From Cyanobium sp. NIES-981 (GTDB lineage Bacteria; Cyanobacteriota; Cyanobacteriia; PCC-6307; Cyanobiaceae), in the NCBI GenBank assembly GCA_945907085.1, contig CAMDSS010000118.1, positions 1-6,216 of the forward strand: DNA of 6,216 nt. Reading direction: 5' to 3'. Positions 1-6,216 of this stretch are shown here, piece by piece (within the stretch, counting starts at the first letter, position 1; each line of letters starts with the position of its first letter). The translations under genes and the position numbers were made by a program. The notes beneath the pieces were generated by a model. The model saw nothing but the letters and a program-made list of their open reading frames with translations, did no database searches and was not told the DNA's origin.

Positions 1-3000
1 CGCGAGGAGTCTGCTGCGCCGCGCAACAGCCGGGAACTGGCGGTGCGCAACCAGTTCTTTACACCGCGCTATGTGGTGGAGTTCCTCACTGATAACACCC
101 TGGGACGCATCTGGTATGAGATGCGGCAGGGCGATACCGGACTGAAAGAACGCTGCCGGTATCTGGTGCGGCGGCCTAATGAGATCTGGCTGCAGCCCGG
201 AGAAGAGGCACCAGCGGAGGTAGTTGCTGATGAAGCCCTCAGCCAGGAGGAACTGCTCAGTCAGCCGGTTCATATCCCCAATCGGCCGCTAAAGGATCCG
301 CGTGAGATACGCATGTTGGATCCGGCTTGCGGCTCAATGCACTTTGGGCTTTATGGCTTTGACCTGTATCTAGCGATCTACGAGGAGGCCTGGGAGATCG
401 CCCAGGGGTCAGATGAACAGGTAAAGCAAGAAGAAGCCTTTGCACCCTTTGTTGCCTATGCAGCGGACTTCGCCAGCAAGGCAGCCTTCTTGCGGGAGGT
501 GCCCAGGCTGATCCTGCAGCACAACATCCACGGCGTAGACATTGATCCCCGGGCTACCCAAATCGCCAGGTTGACCCTCTGGCTAAGAGCACAACGGGCC
601 TGGCAGGAGCAGGGAGTAGAGGTTGCAGCTCGCCCAGCAGTCACTCGCTCCAATGTGGTGTGCGCTGAACCGATGCCAGGCGAAAAGGAGTTGCTGGCTG
701 ATTTTGTCGATCAGCAATTTCCTGAGGCGGAAAGAGGTCTTGTTCAGCAGTTGTTGGAGGTGATATTCGACAAGATGCAGCTGGCGGGTGAGGCCGGCTC
801 ACTTCTCAAGATTGAAGAAGAGATCCGTGATGCCATTGAGCAGGCACGAAGGGAATGGCAGAAGCTTGCAATTCAGCAGCGAGATCTTTTCAGCGCAGCT
901 GAGTTGGCGGCACTGGGCGGGGTTGGCTCTTCTCTGAATACTGATCTACAGAACCTCGCTAAGGATTTCTGGGTTGACTTAGAGGAACGCATTTACACTG
1001 CGCTCCGCGACTACGCTGAACAGGCTGAAAGCGATTGCTACCAGCGACAGCTCTTTGCCGAGGATGCAGCGCAGGGCTTTGCCTTTATTGATATCAGCCG
1101 CAAATGCTACGATGTAGCACTAATGAATCCGCCGTTTGGGGAGCCGACGGCAGATGTAACAGAAAAAATTGCGGTGAAATATCCGCAGCATGGCGGGAAT
1201 CTGGCAATCATGTTCCATGACCGTGTTTTCGCGCGCCTAGACAGAAAGGGAGCGTGCGGTGCTGTTGTAGACAACACTATCTTTGTCAAAAGCACATACT
1301 CCAAGTTTCGCAAGCGCTTCGGTGTAGATAAGCAAATGATCCGAAACGTCGTTTATCTAGGCTGGGGAACATTGGATGGAGCAAATGTCGAAGTATCGCT
1401 AAGCATCACGACTGCCAGAGCCAGCAGTGGATTTAACGTCATCGACGCCTCTGGACCTGATAAATCTGACAATCTCTTGGCGGCGGTTGGTCAACTCAAA
1501 TCGGCCGAAGATTCAGATTTCATAATGTCGCTCACTGCCACGGGATTGACGCAGATACCTAATCTAAGCATCTCCTTCTCTAAAGATACTCGCGTTCACG
1601 CACTTGGAGAAAAGTTATCTCAGACATACGCGCGTGCAAAGCAAGGGCTGGCCCCTGTAGACACGCCCCGCTTTATCAGGCTGAGATGGGAGGTACCGCC
1701 TATCGAAATGAAGTCTACATGGCCGCCCATTAACCATGGTGGCCCTTATAGCCCTTTTTATCGGGAACACTCTTTCGTTGTCAACTGGCACACTGATGGG
1801 AGGGAGCTTAAGGCAAAAGTTCTAAATAACTACCCATATCTTGGTAGCAACTGGGGGTGGGTAGTGAAAAACGATCGACTATATGGCAAGCCAGGGATTG
1901 CCTACGGAAAACGCACTGACCTGCTGAGTGTTCAGATTCAAAATGATGGAATGCTCTTTTCAAACGAAGGTTTTGCGATATTTCCACTTCGCGAAGAGGA
2001 TACCTGGTTTGTTCTGGGATTCTTGAACTCGCCAGCCATTGGAAACTTGTTAAATACTTTCTGTGGCCAGCACAAGGTTAGCGGGTATGTGGATGCGATA
2101 CCTGTTCCACCTTTTTCATCGGATCAGCGGAGGCAACTTGCTACTCTCGCACAAGCAGGGTACGCCGATGCCAAAGAGTTGTTTATTGCTGAAGAAACAG
2201 GAACCACGTTTGTTTCCTGCGCTTTTGCTGCAGAATCTGTCTTGCAATCTCACGAGTTGTTCGTTGAAAGTCAAGCATGCCTGCGTGCCAAGCAAATTAG
2301 CCTTCTTGCCGAAAGTGACAAGATCGTAGAATCTCTGCTTGGCAGCATTGAGAGGCGAATATCTAAATCAATTGATCTCGATCTATCGCGCGAATGCTAT
2401 TTCACCGGTCTCATCAGTTACTTTCTAGGTGCAGCTTTTGGGCGCTGGGACATCCGGTATGCGACGGGTGAACAGTCCGCGCCGGAGTTGCCCGACCCAT
2501 TTGCGCCGCTCCCGATATGTTCTCCAGGGATGCTCCAAGGCGATGACGGCTTGCCGCTTTCGGGCGTAGCTGGCCGCAGGCTTCTGGCCGAGAGCATTTA
2601 TCCACTCGACGTGGCCTGGGACGGAATCCTCGTTGACGACCCCGAGCATCCATTGGATCTCGAGCGATACGTCCGCAATGCCCTAAATGTGCTTTGGGGT
2701 GACCGTGCTGATGAAAACCAGCAGGAAGCGTGCTCCTGTCTGGATGTGCCAACTCTGCGCGAGTGGTTCCGTCAGCCGACCGCCTTCTTCGCTGATCACC
2801 TTAAGCGCTACTCCAAAAGCCGCCGCCAAGCTCCCATCTACTGGCAACTCTCCGCTGGCAACGGCAACTATTCTGCCTGGCTCTACTACCACCGCTTTAC
2901 GCAAGACACGCTTTACCGATTGCTGGGTGATTTCGTCGATATACGCATTCAGGAGGCCGAGCGAGAACAGTTCGAACTTGAATCCCAGGGTGGCCTATCG

Positions 3001-3780
3001 GGTGATGGGGCCGAACTCCTTCATGAGGTCCAGGCCCTTCTTCAGGATCTCCGACTCTTTAAGAGTGAGCTAGAGCTGGTAGCTCCTCTCTGGAATCCCA
3101 ATCTCAACGATGGCGTGATCATCAACCAAGCCATTCTCTGGCGCATAACGCCCTACACCCCCTGGCAGAAGAAGTGCAAGGAGTGTTGGGACAAGCTGGT
3201 TAAAGGTGATTACGACTGGGCCCATATCGCCTTCCATCTCTGGCCCGAGCGGGTGATTAGGAAGTGCGTCACCGATCGCAGCTTGGCTATCGCCCACGGC
3301 TTAGAAGAGCGCCTCTGGCAGGAGACCAATAACGGCAACTGGCTGCAGCGTCAGGTGTCAGAAGCTGAGCTGCATGCCCTGCTTGCCGTGTACAGCAAGC
3401 CTGCGGTGCAGAACGCACTTGAACGCTTCCTCGCTGCACCACCACCTGTGGCCGCCGCTCGCACCCGTGCCCCACGGGCAGCGAAGTCTTCCTCCACTGG
3501 CAGCACCCGCAGGCCTCGCGGTTCTGCGCCTGCGGTAGATGCGGAAGCCTCTCGCCAGACACTGCTCGTACTCACCGCCGCTCCAGCAGAGGGTCTCGGC
3601 AGAAATGCCATTGCTGAGCTGCTGGGTGTGGAGGCTGCCTCGCTCACGGCCGTGATCAAGCAGCTCAAGGAAGTCGGTCAGATCGAGCAGCTTGGGGCTG
3701 CCCGTGGGGCCAAGTACCGGCTCAGCGAGTCAGGTCTTGCGGCTGTTGAGAGCCAGGCTGGAGAAAACCAAGAGGCGTAA
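1..3780 (+). CDS. pglX: BREX-like PglX adenine-specific DNA methyltransferase (5' partial)
   Basis: Likely N6-adenine DNA methyltransferase, the modification component of a BREX-type defence system; uses S-adenosylmethionine. The frame is open from base 1, with 1259 codons before TAA at 3778. The GTG at 43 sits inside a conserved-looking stretch (RELAVRNQFFTPRYVVEF), so it is probably an internal Val and the true start is upstream. Counting residues from base 1: motif X-like NQFFTPRY 17-24; SAM-binding motif I DPACGSMHF 107-115; acidic GVDIDP 178-183; catalytic NPPF 376-379 (gamma order I then IV); presumed target-recognition region about 380-812, with PGIAYGKRT and a FVLGFLNS segment; conserved FGRWD block 813-817; low-complexity basic linker 1145-1183; winged-helix-like end about 1184-1245. 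The stop overlaps the next gene by one base. Seen: motifs and frame. Known: PglX family architecture. Inferred: BREX rather than a stand-alone type IIG or DISARM enzyme, mainly because of the adjacent pglZ-like gene. The methyltransferase call is near certain; the PglX assignment is strong. Confidence 0.87.
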   Translation, partial: REESAAPRNSRELAVRNQFFTPRYVVEFLTDNTLGRIWYEMRQGDTGLKERCRYLVRRPNEIWLQPGEEAPAEVVADEALSQEELLSQPVHIPNRPLKDPREIRMLDPACGSMHFGLYGFDLYLAIYEEAWEIAQGSDEQVKQEEAFAPFVAYAADFASKAAFLREVPRLILQHNIHGVDIDPRATQIARLTLWLRAQRAWQEQGVEVAARPAVTRSNVVCAEPMPGEKELLADFVDQQFPEAERGLVQQLLEVIFDKMQLAGEAGSLLKIEEEIRDAIEQARREWQKLAIQQRDLFSAAELAALGGVGSSLNTDLQNLAKDFWVDLEERIYTALRDYAEQAESDCYQRQLFAEDAAQGFAFIDISRKCYDVALMNPPFGEPTADVTEKIAVKYPQHGGNLAIMFHDRVFARLDRKGACGAVVDNTIFVKSTYSKFRKRFGVDKQMIRNVVYLGWGTLDGANVEVSLSITTARASSGFNVIDASGPDKSDNLLAAVGQLKSAEDSDFIMSLTATGLTQIPNLSISFSKDTRVHALGEKLSQTYARAKQGLAPVDTPRFIRLRWEVPPIEMKSTWPPINHGGPYSPFYREHSFVVNWHTDGRELKAKVLNNYPYLGSNWGWVVKNDRLYGKPGIAYGKRTDLLSVQIQNDGMLFSNEGFAIFPLREEDTWFVLGFLNSPAIGNLLNTFCGQHKVSGYVDAIPVPPFSSDQRRQLATLAQAGYADAKELFIAEETGTTFVSCAFAAESVLQSHELFVESQACLRAKQISLLAESDKIVESLLGSIERRISKSIDLDLSRECYFTGLISYFLGAAFGRWDIRYATGEQSAPELPDPFAPLPICSPGMLQGDDGLPLSGVAGRRLLAESIYPLDVAWDGILVDDPEHPLDLERYVRNALNVLWGDRADENQQEACSCLDVPTLREWFRQPTAFFADHLKRYSKSRRQAPIYWQLSAGNGNYSAWLYYHRFTQDTLYRLLGDFVDIRIQEAEREQFELESQGGLSGDGAELLHEVQALLQDLRLFKSELELVAPLWNPNLNDGVIINQAILWRITPYTPWQKKCKECWDKLVKGDYDWAHIAFHLWPERVIRKCVTDRSLAIAHGLEERLWQETNNGNWLQRQVSEAELHALLAVYSKPAVQNALERFLAAPPPVAAARTRAPRAAKSSSTGSTRRPRGSAPAVDAEASRQTLLVLTAAPAEGLGRNAIAELLGVEAASLTAVIKQLKEVGQIEQLGAARGAKYRLSESGLAAVESQAGENQEA
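1138..2436 (+). other. AT-richer target-recognition segment inside pglX
   Basis: This part of pglX lies between the catalytic NPPF motif and the conserved FGRWD block and should hold the target-recognition domain, which reads the methylation site. Base composition differs from the flanks. Hand counts of 60-base rows give 24/60 G+C at 1561-1620, 23/60 at 1921-1980 and 27/60 at 2221-2280, against 40/60 at 2461-2520 and 40/60 at 4681-4740. Other rows inside are intermediate (30/60 at 1381-1440, 29/60 at 1861-1920). The change at the 3' edge near 2440 is abrupt and the 5' edge is gradual. The reading frame stays intact, so this is not a disruption. Exchange of recognition domains by recombination is well known in type I and related methyltransferases; that it happened here is inference. 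Confidence 0.5.
3771..3775 (+). promoter_or_regulatory. Ribosome binding site and stop/start coupling for the AlbA_2 gene
   Basis: AGAGG lies four bases before the ATG at 3780, inside the last codons of pglX. The pglX stop TAA (3778-3780) shares its last A with this ATG (TAATG). The spacing is short for a Shine-Dalgarno site; a second purine run, GGAGA at 3760-3764, is rather far at 15 bases. The overlap suggests re-initiation by ribosomes finishing pglX rather than strong independent initiation. Confidence 0.5.
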
Positions 3781-5681
3781 TGACAGTTCCGCCCTCTACG
3801 TTTGATGTCACACCCTTCCTCACGCAGGACGAAGGCCAGCACTTCGATCGCAAGTCGCTGCTTCATGGCCCACCCGGGGCAAAGAAGCACCGCGGCCGCC
3901 AGGAGGTGCGCGATCAGGTGGCGCGCTGGGTGGCGGGCTTCGCCAATGCCGAAGGAGGTGTGCTGATCCTTGGGCTGGAAGACGACCACACCATTAGCGG
4001 CCATCAACTGCCGTCTGATGCGTTGCAGACATTGCTCGCCGTGCCCAAGGCACGCTGTCAGCCACCCCTGCCCCCAGGCTTCGTGGTGTTGCACAACGGC
4101 CATGAGCTGGTGGTTTTCGACGTACCGAGCGCCGATGCCCCTGTCCAGGTGACCGGTGATGGCTTTCCGCTGCGCATTGGTGATCAGACGATCGAAGCCA
4201 GTGAAAGCAAAATCCAGGCCCTCAAACTCCAGGGTTTGGTTGAAAGCCACGAAAGTCGCCCTTCCCCCTTGAAGCTTGCCGATCTCAACATCGAGCTGCT
4301 TGGCCAAGCCCGCCGGGGTGCAGGTCTTGAGGCCCTCAGCGATGCCGACTATCTGATCAAGCGCAAGCTGGCGGATCGACGTGGTTCCGAGCTGGTGCTC
4401 CGCCAGGCCGCAGAACTGTTGTTTGCCCGTTTGGGGCCCGAGCATCCCAATGCCGGTGTACGGGTGTTCCGTGTAGTGGGCACAGAGCGGCGCGTTGGCG
4501 CTGTGCACAACGTGGAGGAGCGCCCGCGCATTGAGGGCAACCTTCCGGAGGTGTGGCAGCAGGCTCTCAGCGTGATCGGCGGACTTATCCGCCAGCCCTC
4601 ACGCCTTGTGGGTAACCGCTTCCAGGTTGTCAGTGAATACCCCCGCTTTTCCTGGCAGGAGGCCCTGCTTAATGCCATCGCCCACCGCGACTACAGCCTC
4701 CAGGGCAACGGCATCGAGGTGTGGCTGTTCGACGACCGCATGGAGGTGGTGAGTCCAGGCGGGCTGCTGCCCGAACTCAACCTCCAGGAGCTGCTCAGTC
4801 GCAGGCGCGTGCACTGCAGCCGCAACCCGCGGCTGATGCGCACCCTGGTGGATCTGGGCCTCACGCGCGATCAGGGCGAGGGGATCCCGCGCATGTTTGC
4901 CGAGATGGAAGACGCGTTCCTGCCGGCACCTCAGATTGAGCCAACCGCGAGAAACGTATCTGTGGTGCTGGGCAACACCACCACCCTCACCGAAGCGGAC
5001 CGCACCTTCGTGGAACGCCTGGCCTCCGAAGAACTCACCCAGGAGGAGTTCCGGGCCCTGCTCCAGGCCCACCGCCAAACCCAGGTGGACAACGCCAGCC
5101 TGCGGCAGCTGATCGGCCTAGACACCCTTGGAGCCAGTAGGGTTTTGGGCCGCCTTAGGGATCGCTCCATGCTGGAGCTCCACCGAGCCGGCGCTCAGAG
5201 CTACTACACGCTGGCTCCTGGATTGCTTCCTGCAGACCATGCCGATCGAGGGGAGCTCCCTGTGGATCGAGGGGAGCTAAAGGCAGATCGAGGGGAGCTG
5301 GCTGCAGATCGAGGGGAGCTCAAGACCGATCGAGTGGAGTCGCTCGATCCAGCAATGCAAGGAGCTATTGCGGAGATTGGCAAACGGCCGCGCAAGGAAA
5401 AGCTGCGTGAGGTGATCACCCAGCTCTGCCTGGACCACTGGAGAACCAGTGCCTGGCTAGCCCATCACCTAGACATCAAAGTCCGGAATCTTGTAGATCG
5501 TCATCTTGGTCCGATGGTTAAGGACGGCGCCCTGGAGCGGCGCTTCCCAGGCAAGCTCAGCCATCCAGAGCAGGCGTATCGCGCGTGCCAACTTCAGGGC
5601 ATCCTTCTGCTCAACTCAGCTCAAAACCCTGCTGCTCCGGCCCCTAGGTCGACCGAAAGCGAAGCCGGAGCAGATAAATGA
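3780..5681 (+). CDS. AlbA_2 (Schlafen-type) / GHKL ATP-binding helix-turn-helix protein
   Basis: A 633-residue protein of the COG2865 type (often annotated as an ATP-binding protein, putative transcriptional regulator or RecG-like); its biochemical role is not settled for the family. Domains: AlbA_2 about 18-150, with HFDRKS at 21-26, hallmark FANAEGGVLILGLEDD 54-69 and FPLRIGDQT 129-137; GHKL/HATPase_c_4-like about 280-400, with N-box EALLNAIAHRDY 294-305 and GEGI 366-369; winged-helix-like region about 407-481; DRGEL heptad repeats 489-521; second helix-turn-helix-like C-terminal domain about 523-603, ending in a RFPGKLSHPEQAYR-type motif; Ala/Pro-rich tail. No signal peptide or membrane segment is visible, so it is expected to be cytoplasmic. 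The ATG at 3780 overlaps the pglX stop and has AGAGG upstream; the AlbA_2 domain starts shortly after, so the start looks right. The 3' end overlaps pglZ by four bases. Its place between pglX and pglZ implies a defence role as regulator or added effector (inference). Family call is firm; function is unknown. Confidence 0.85.
   Translation: MTVPPSTFDVTPFLTQDEGQHFDRKSLLHGPPGAKKHRGRQEVRDQVARWVAGFANAEGGVLILGLEDDHTISGHQLPSDALQTLLAVPKARCQPPLPPGFVVLHNGHELVVFDVPSADAPVQVTGDGFPLRIGDQTIEASESKIQALKLQGLVESHESRPSPLKLADLNIELLGQARRGAGLEALSDADYLIKRKLADRRGSELVLRQAAELLFARLGPEHPNAGVRVFRVVGTERRVGAVHNVEERPRIEGNLPEVWQQALSVIGGLIRQPSRLVGNRFQVVSEYPRFSWQEALLNAIAHRDYSLQGNGIEVWLFDDRMEVVSPGGLLPELNLQELLSRRRVHCSRNPRLMRTLVDLGLTRDQGEGIPRMFAEMEDAFLPAPQIEPTARNVSVVLGNTTTLTEADRTFVERLASEELTQEEFRALLQAHRQTQVDNASLRQLIGLDTLGASRVLGRLRDRSMLELHRAGAQSYYTLAPGLLPADHADRGELPVDRGELKADRGELAADRGELKTDRVESLDPAMQGAIAEIGKRPRKEKLREVITQLCLDHWRTSAWLAHHLDIKVRNLVDRHLGPMVKDGALERRFPGKLSHPEQAYRACQLQGILLLNSAQNPAAPAPRSTESEAGADK
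5241..5345 (+). repeat. Five-unit 21-bp tandem repeat coding for DRGEL heptads
   Basis: Five consecutive 21-base units start at 5241, 5262, 5283, 5304 and 5325. The 14-base core GATCGAGGGGAGCT is identical in the first four units, starting at 5244, 5265, 5286 and 5307; the fifth (5328) is degenerate, reading GATCGAGTGGAGTC. Each unit is seven codons, giving D-R-G-E-L plus two variable residues, and the last reads DRVES. The array keeps the frame and forms a charged linker between the two helix-turn-helix-like regions of the AlbA_2 protein. Units one and two meet at a perfect 10-base palindrome, GGGAGCTCCC (5251-5260). Identity at the DNA level, including codon choice, points to recent slippage or unequal-crossover expansion rather than only protein-level selection. 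Confidence 0.95.
5667..5670 (+). promoter_or_regulatory. Ribosome binding site for pglZ
   Basis: GGAG lies seven bases before the ATG at 5678 and ten before the ATG at 5681. The better spacing favours 5678 as the start, which gives a 4-base ATGA overlap with the upstream stop (TGA at 5679-5681) and hence translational coupling. The two candidate starts differ by only one Met. Confidence 0.6.
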
Positions 5682-6216
5682 TGACAGCAGAAGCCCCCAA
5701 CAAGCTCCACCGCCGCCTTTGCCAGGAGCTGGCCAAGCAGCTCAGCGAGCACAGGGTTTTGCTGGTCTTTGATCCGGGCCAGCAGCTGCGGCCCTTTCTC
5801 GACGATGTCGCTACGGCCCCGCCCAGCGGCAGGGAGCTGGGCAACCTCAGCTTCGGGGAGCAGCAAGCCGCCTGGGCAGTGGCTGGCAGCAGCCTCTACC
5901 AGCTGCGCAGCCAGCTTGAACCGCACGTTGCAGCAGATCTGCCCGATCCGCTGCTCGTCTATCTACCGGATCGCCAGGAGAGCGAAGGCCGCGCCGTGCT
6001 GCTGGAGCTGCTCCGCGCTGGCTCCACCTTCGAGATCAAGCTGGTGAGCCGTGCCCGCGGCTATCTGCGTGAAGTGCTCGAGCCCGAAAAGGTGGAGCAG
6101 CTACTCAAGCGGCCCGATCTCACCTACCGCGACATCGCCCTGGCCCTGGAGCAAGCAGGTAGCGGCGGCTTCAGTCAGCTCAAGGCGCTGTTTCAGCAGC
6201 AGCTGGGCCGCAACAG
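5678..6216 (+). CDS. pglZ: PglZ-type BREX phosphatase-superfamily protein, N-terminal part (3' partial)
   Basis: The frame is open from ATG 5678 (or 5681) to the window end, 179 complete codons, so only the N-terminal region is visible. PglZ proteins carry an alkaline-phosphatase superfamily domain and are core components of all BREX types; the catalytic metal-binding residues would lie beyond this window and cannot be checked. What can be seen resembles PglZ N-termini: an early HRVLLVFDPGQQLRPFL strand-loop with an aspartate at about residue 33, LLVYLPDRQ at about 93-101, an ELLRAGSTFEIKLVSRARGYL segment, and a LLKRPDLTYRDIALALE motif. No signal peptide is visible. It overlaps the upstream gene by four bases. 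The protein-family call rests on memory of the N-terminal pattern plus the pglX neighbour. The alternative is another large defence protein following a methyltransferase, which I consider less likely. Confidence 0.75.
   Translation, partial: MMTAEAPNKLHRRLCQELAKQLSEHRVLLVFDPGQQLRPFLDDVATAPPSGRELGNLSFGEQQAAWAVAGSSLYQLRSQLEPHVAADLPDPLLVYLPDRQESEGRAVLLELLRAGSTFEIKLVSRARGYLREVLEPEKVEQLLKRPDLTYRDIALALEQAGSGGFSQLKALFQQQLGRN

Noticed and set aside
43..45. GTG at 43 as the start codon of pglX.
   Set aside because: The frame is open back to base 1, the residues before it (NSRELA) continue smoothly into a conserved-looking block, and no Shine-Dalgarno-like site precedes it at suitable spacing. The gene is 5' truncated by the window.
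1..3780. DISARM methyltransferase (DrmMI-type) or stand-alone type IIG restriction enzyme.
   Set aside because: Similar motif set, but the pglZ-like gene just downstream favours BREX, and no nuclease motif was seen in the visible part. It cannot be fully excluded because the N-terminus is missing.
3678..4508. Long reverse-strand reading frame of 276 codons.
   Set aside because: It lies opposite the pglX end and the AlbA_2 gene, has no recognisable domain, and long antisense frames are expected opposite GC-rich coding DNA.
4599..5078. Reverse-strand reading frame of 159 codons.
   Set aside because: It is antisense to the GHKL-like domain of the AlbA_2 gene, with low-complexity His/Gln/Ala composition and no motif.
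5251..5260. Perfect palindrome GGGAGCTCCC as an operator.
   Set aside because: It arises from the repeat core plus one variable codon, occurs only in the first unit, and lies deep inside a gene without a nearby start, so it is probably chance.
5241..5345. CRISPR-like array.
   Set aside because: The period is 21 bases with only about seven variable bases between 14-base cores, and the units are in frame inside a coding region. This is a coding tandem repeat.
5769..6047. Forward reading frame of 92 codons near the window end.
   Set aside because: It overlaps the pglZ frame that starts at 5678 and is open to the window end. The pglZ frame has family-like motifs and a ribosome binding site; this one has a Ser/Ala/Arg-rich shadow composition.

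Overview
The window is almost entirely coding. It holds three same-strand genes that overlap end to start: an adenine-specific DNA methyltransferase of the PglX family (1-3780, 5' end outside the window), an AlbA_2/Schlafen-type protein with a GHKL-like ATP-binding domain (3780-5681), and the N-terminal part of a PglZ-type alkaline phosphatase superfamily protein (5678-6216, 3' end outside the window). PglX plus PglZ is the signature pair of BREX phage-defence loci, so this is best read as the middle of a BREX-like operon with an accessory gene between the two signature genes. The subtype cannot be fixed without the flanking genes (brxA/B/C/E upstream; brxL or brxD/brxH downstream). The style of PglX (FFTP and GSMHF motifs, FGRWD block) reminds me of type 5/6 rather than type 1, but that is from memory.

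Layout: 1-1140 encodes the methyltransferase core of PglX (motif X-like FFTP, SAM-binding DPACGSMHF, acidic GVDIDP, catalytic NPPF). 1138-2436 encodes the presumed target-recognition part and is visibly AT-richer than the rest. 2437-3432 encodes a conserved C-terminal region. 3433-3777 encodes a basic Ala/Pro/Ser/Arg linker and a winged-helix-like end. The middle gene has AlbA_2, GHKL-like and winged-helix domains, then five 21-bp tandem repeats coding for DRGEL-type heptads, then a second C-terminal helix-turn-helix-like domain. No intergenic space exists: the junctions are TAATG (1-nt overlap) and ATGATGA (4-nt overlap), implying one mRNA and translational coupling.

Working model (inference): PglX methylates the host DNA at a non-palindromic adenine site and takes part in exclusion of unmodified phage DNA. 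PglZ is a core BREX component. The AlbA_2/GHKL protein is either a locus-specific regulator or an extra effector carried inside the operon.

Organism: bacterial, with moderately high GC (hand-counted rows run from 38% in the AT-rich segment to 67% elsewhere) and Shine-Dalgarno-like sites. The protein style (Gln- and Leu-rich) is compatible with a picocyanobacterium such as Synechococcus/Cyanobium, but this is a weak guess; no exact HIP1 palindrome (GCGATCGC) was seen. There is no stretch above 300 bases without a gene, and no tRNA, rRNA, insertion sequence, CRISPR array or terminator was seen.
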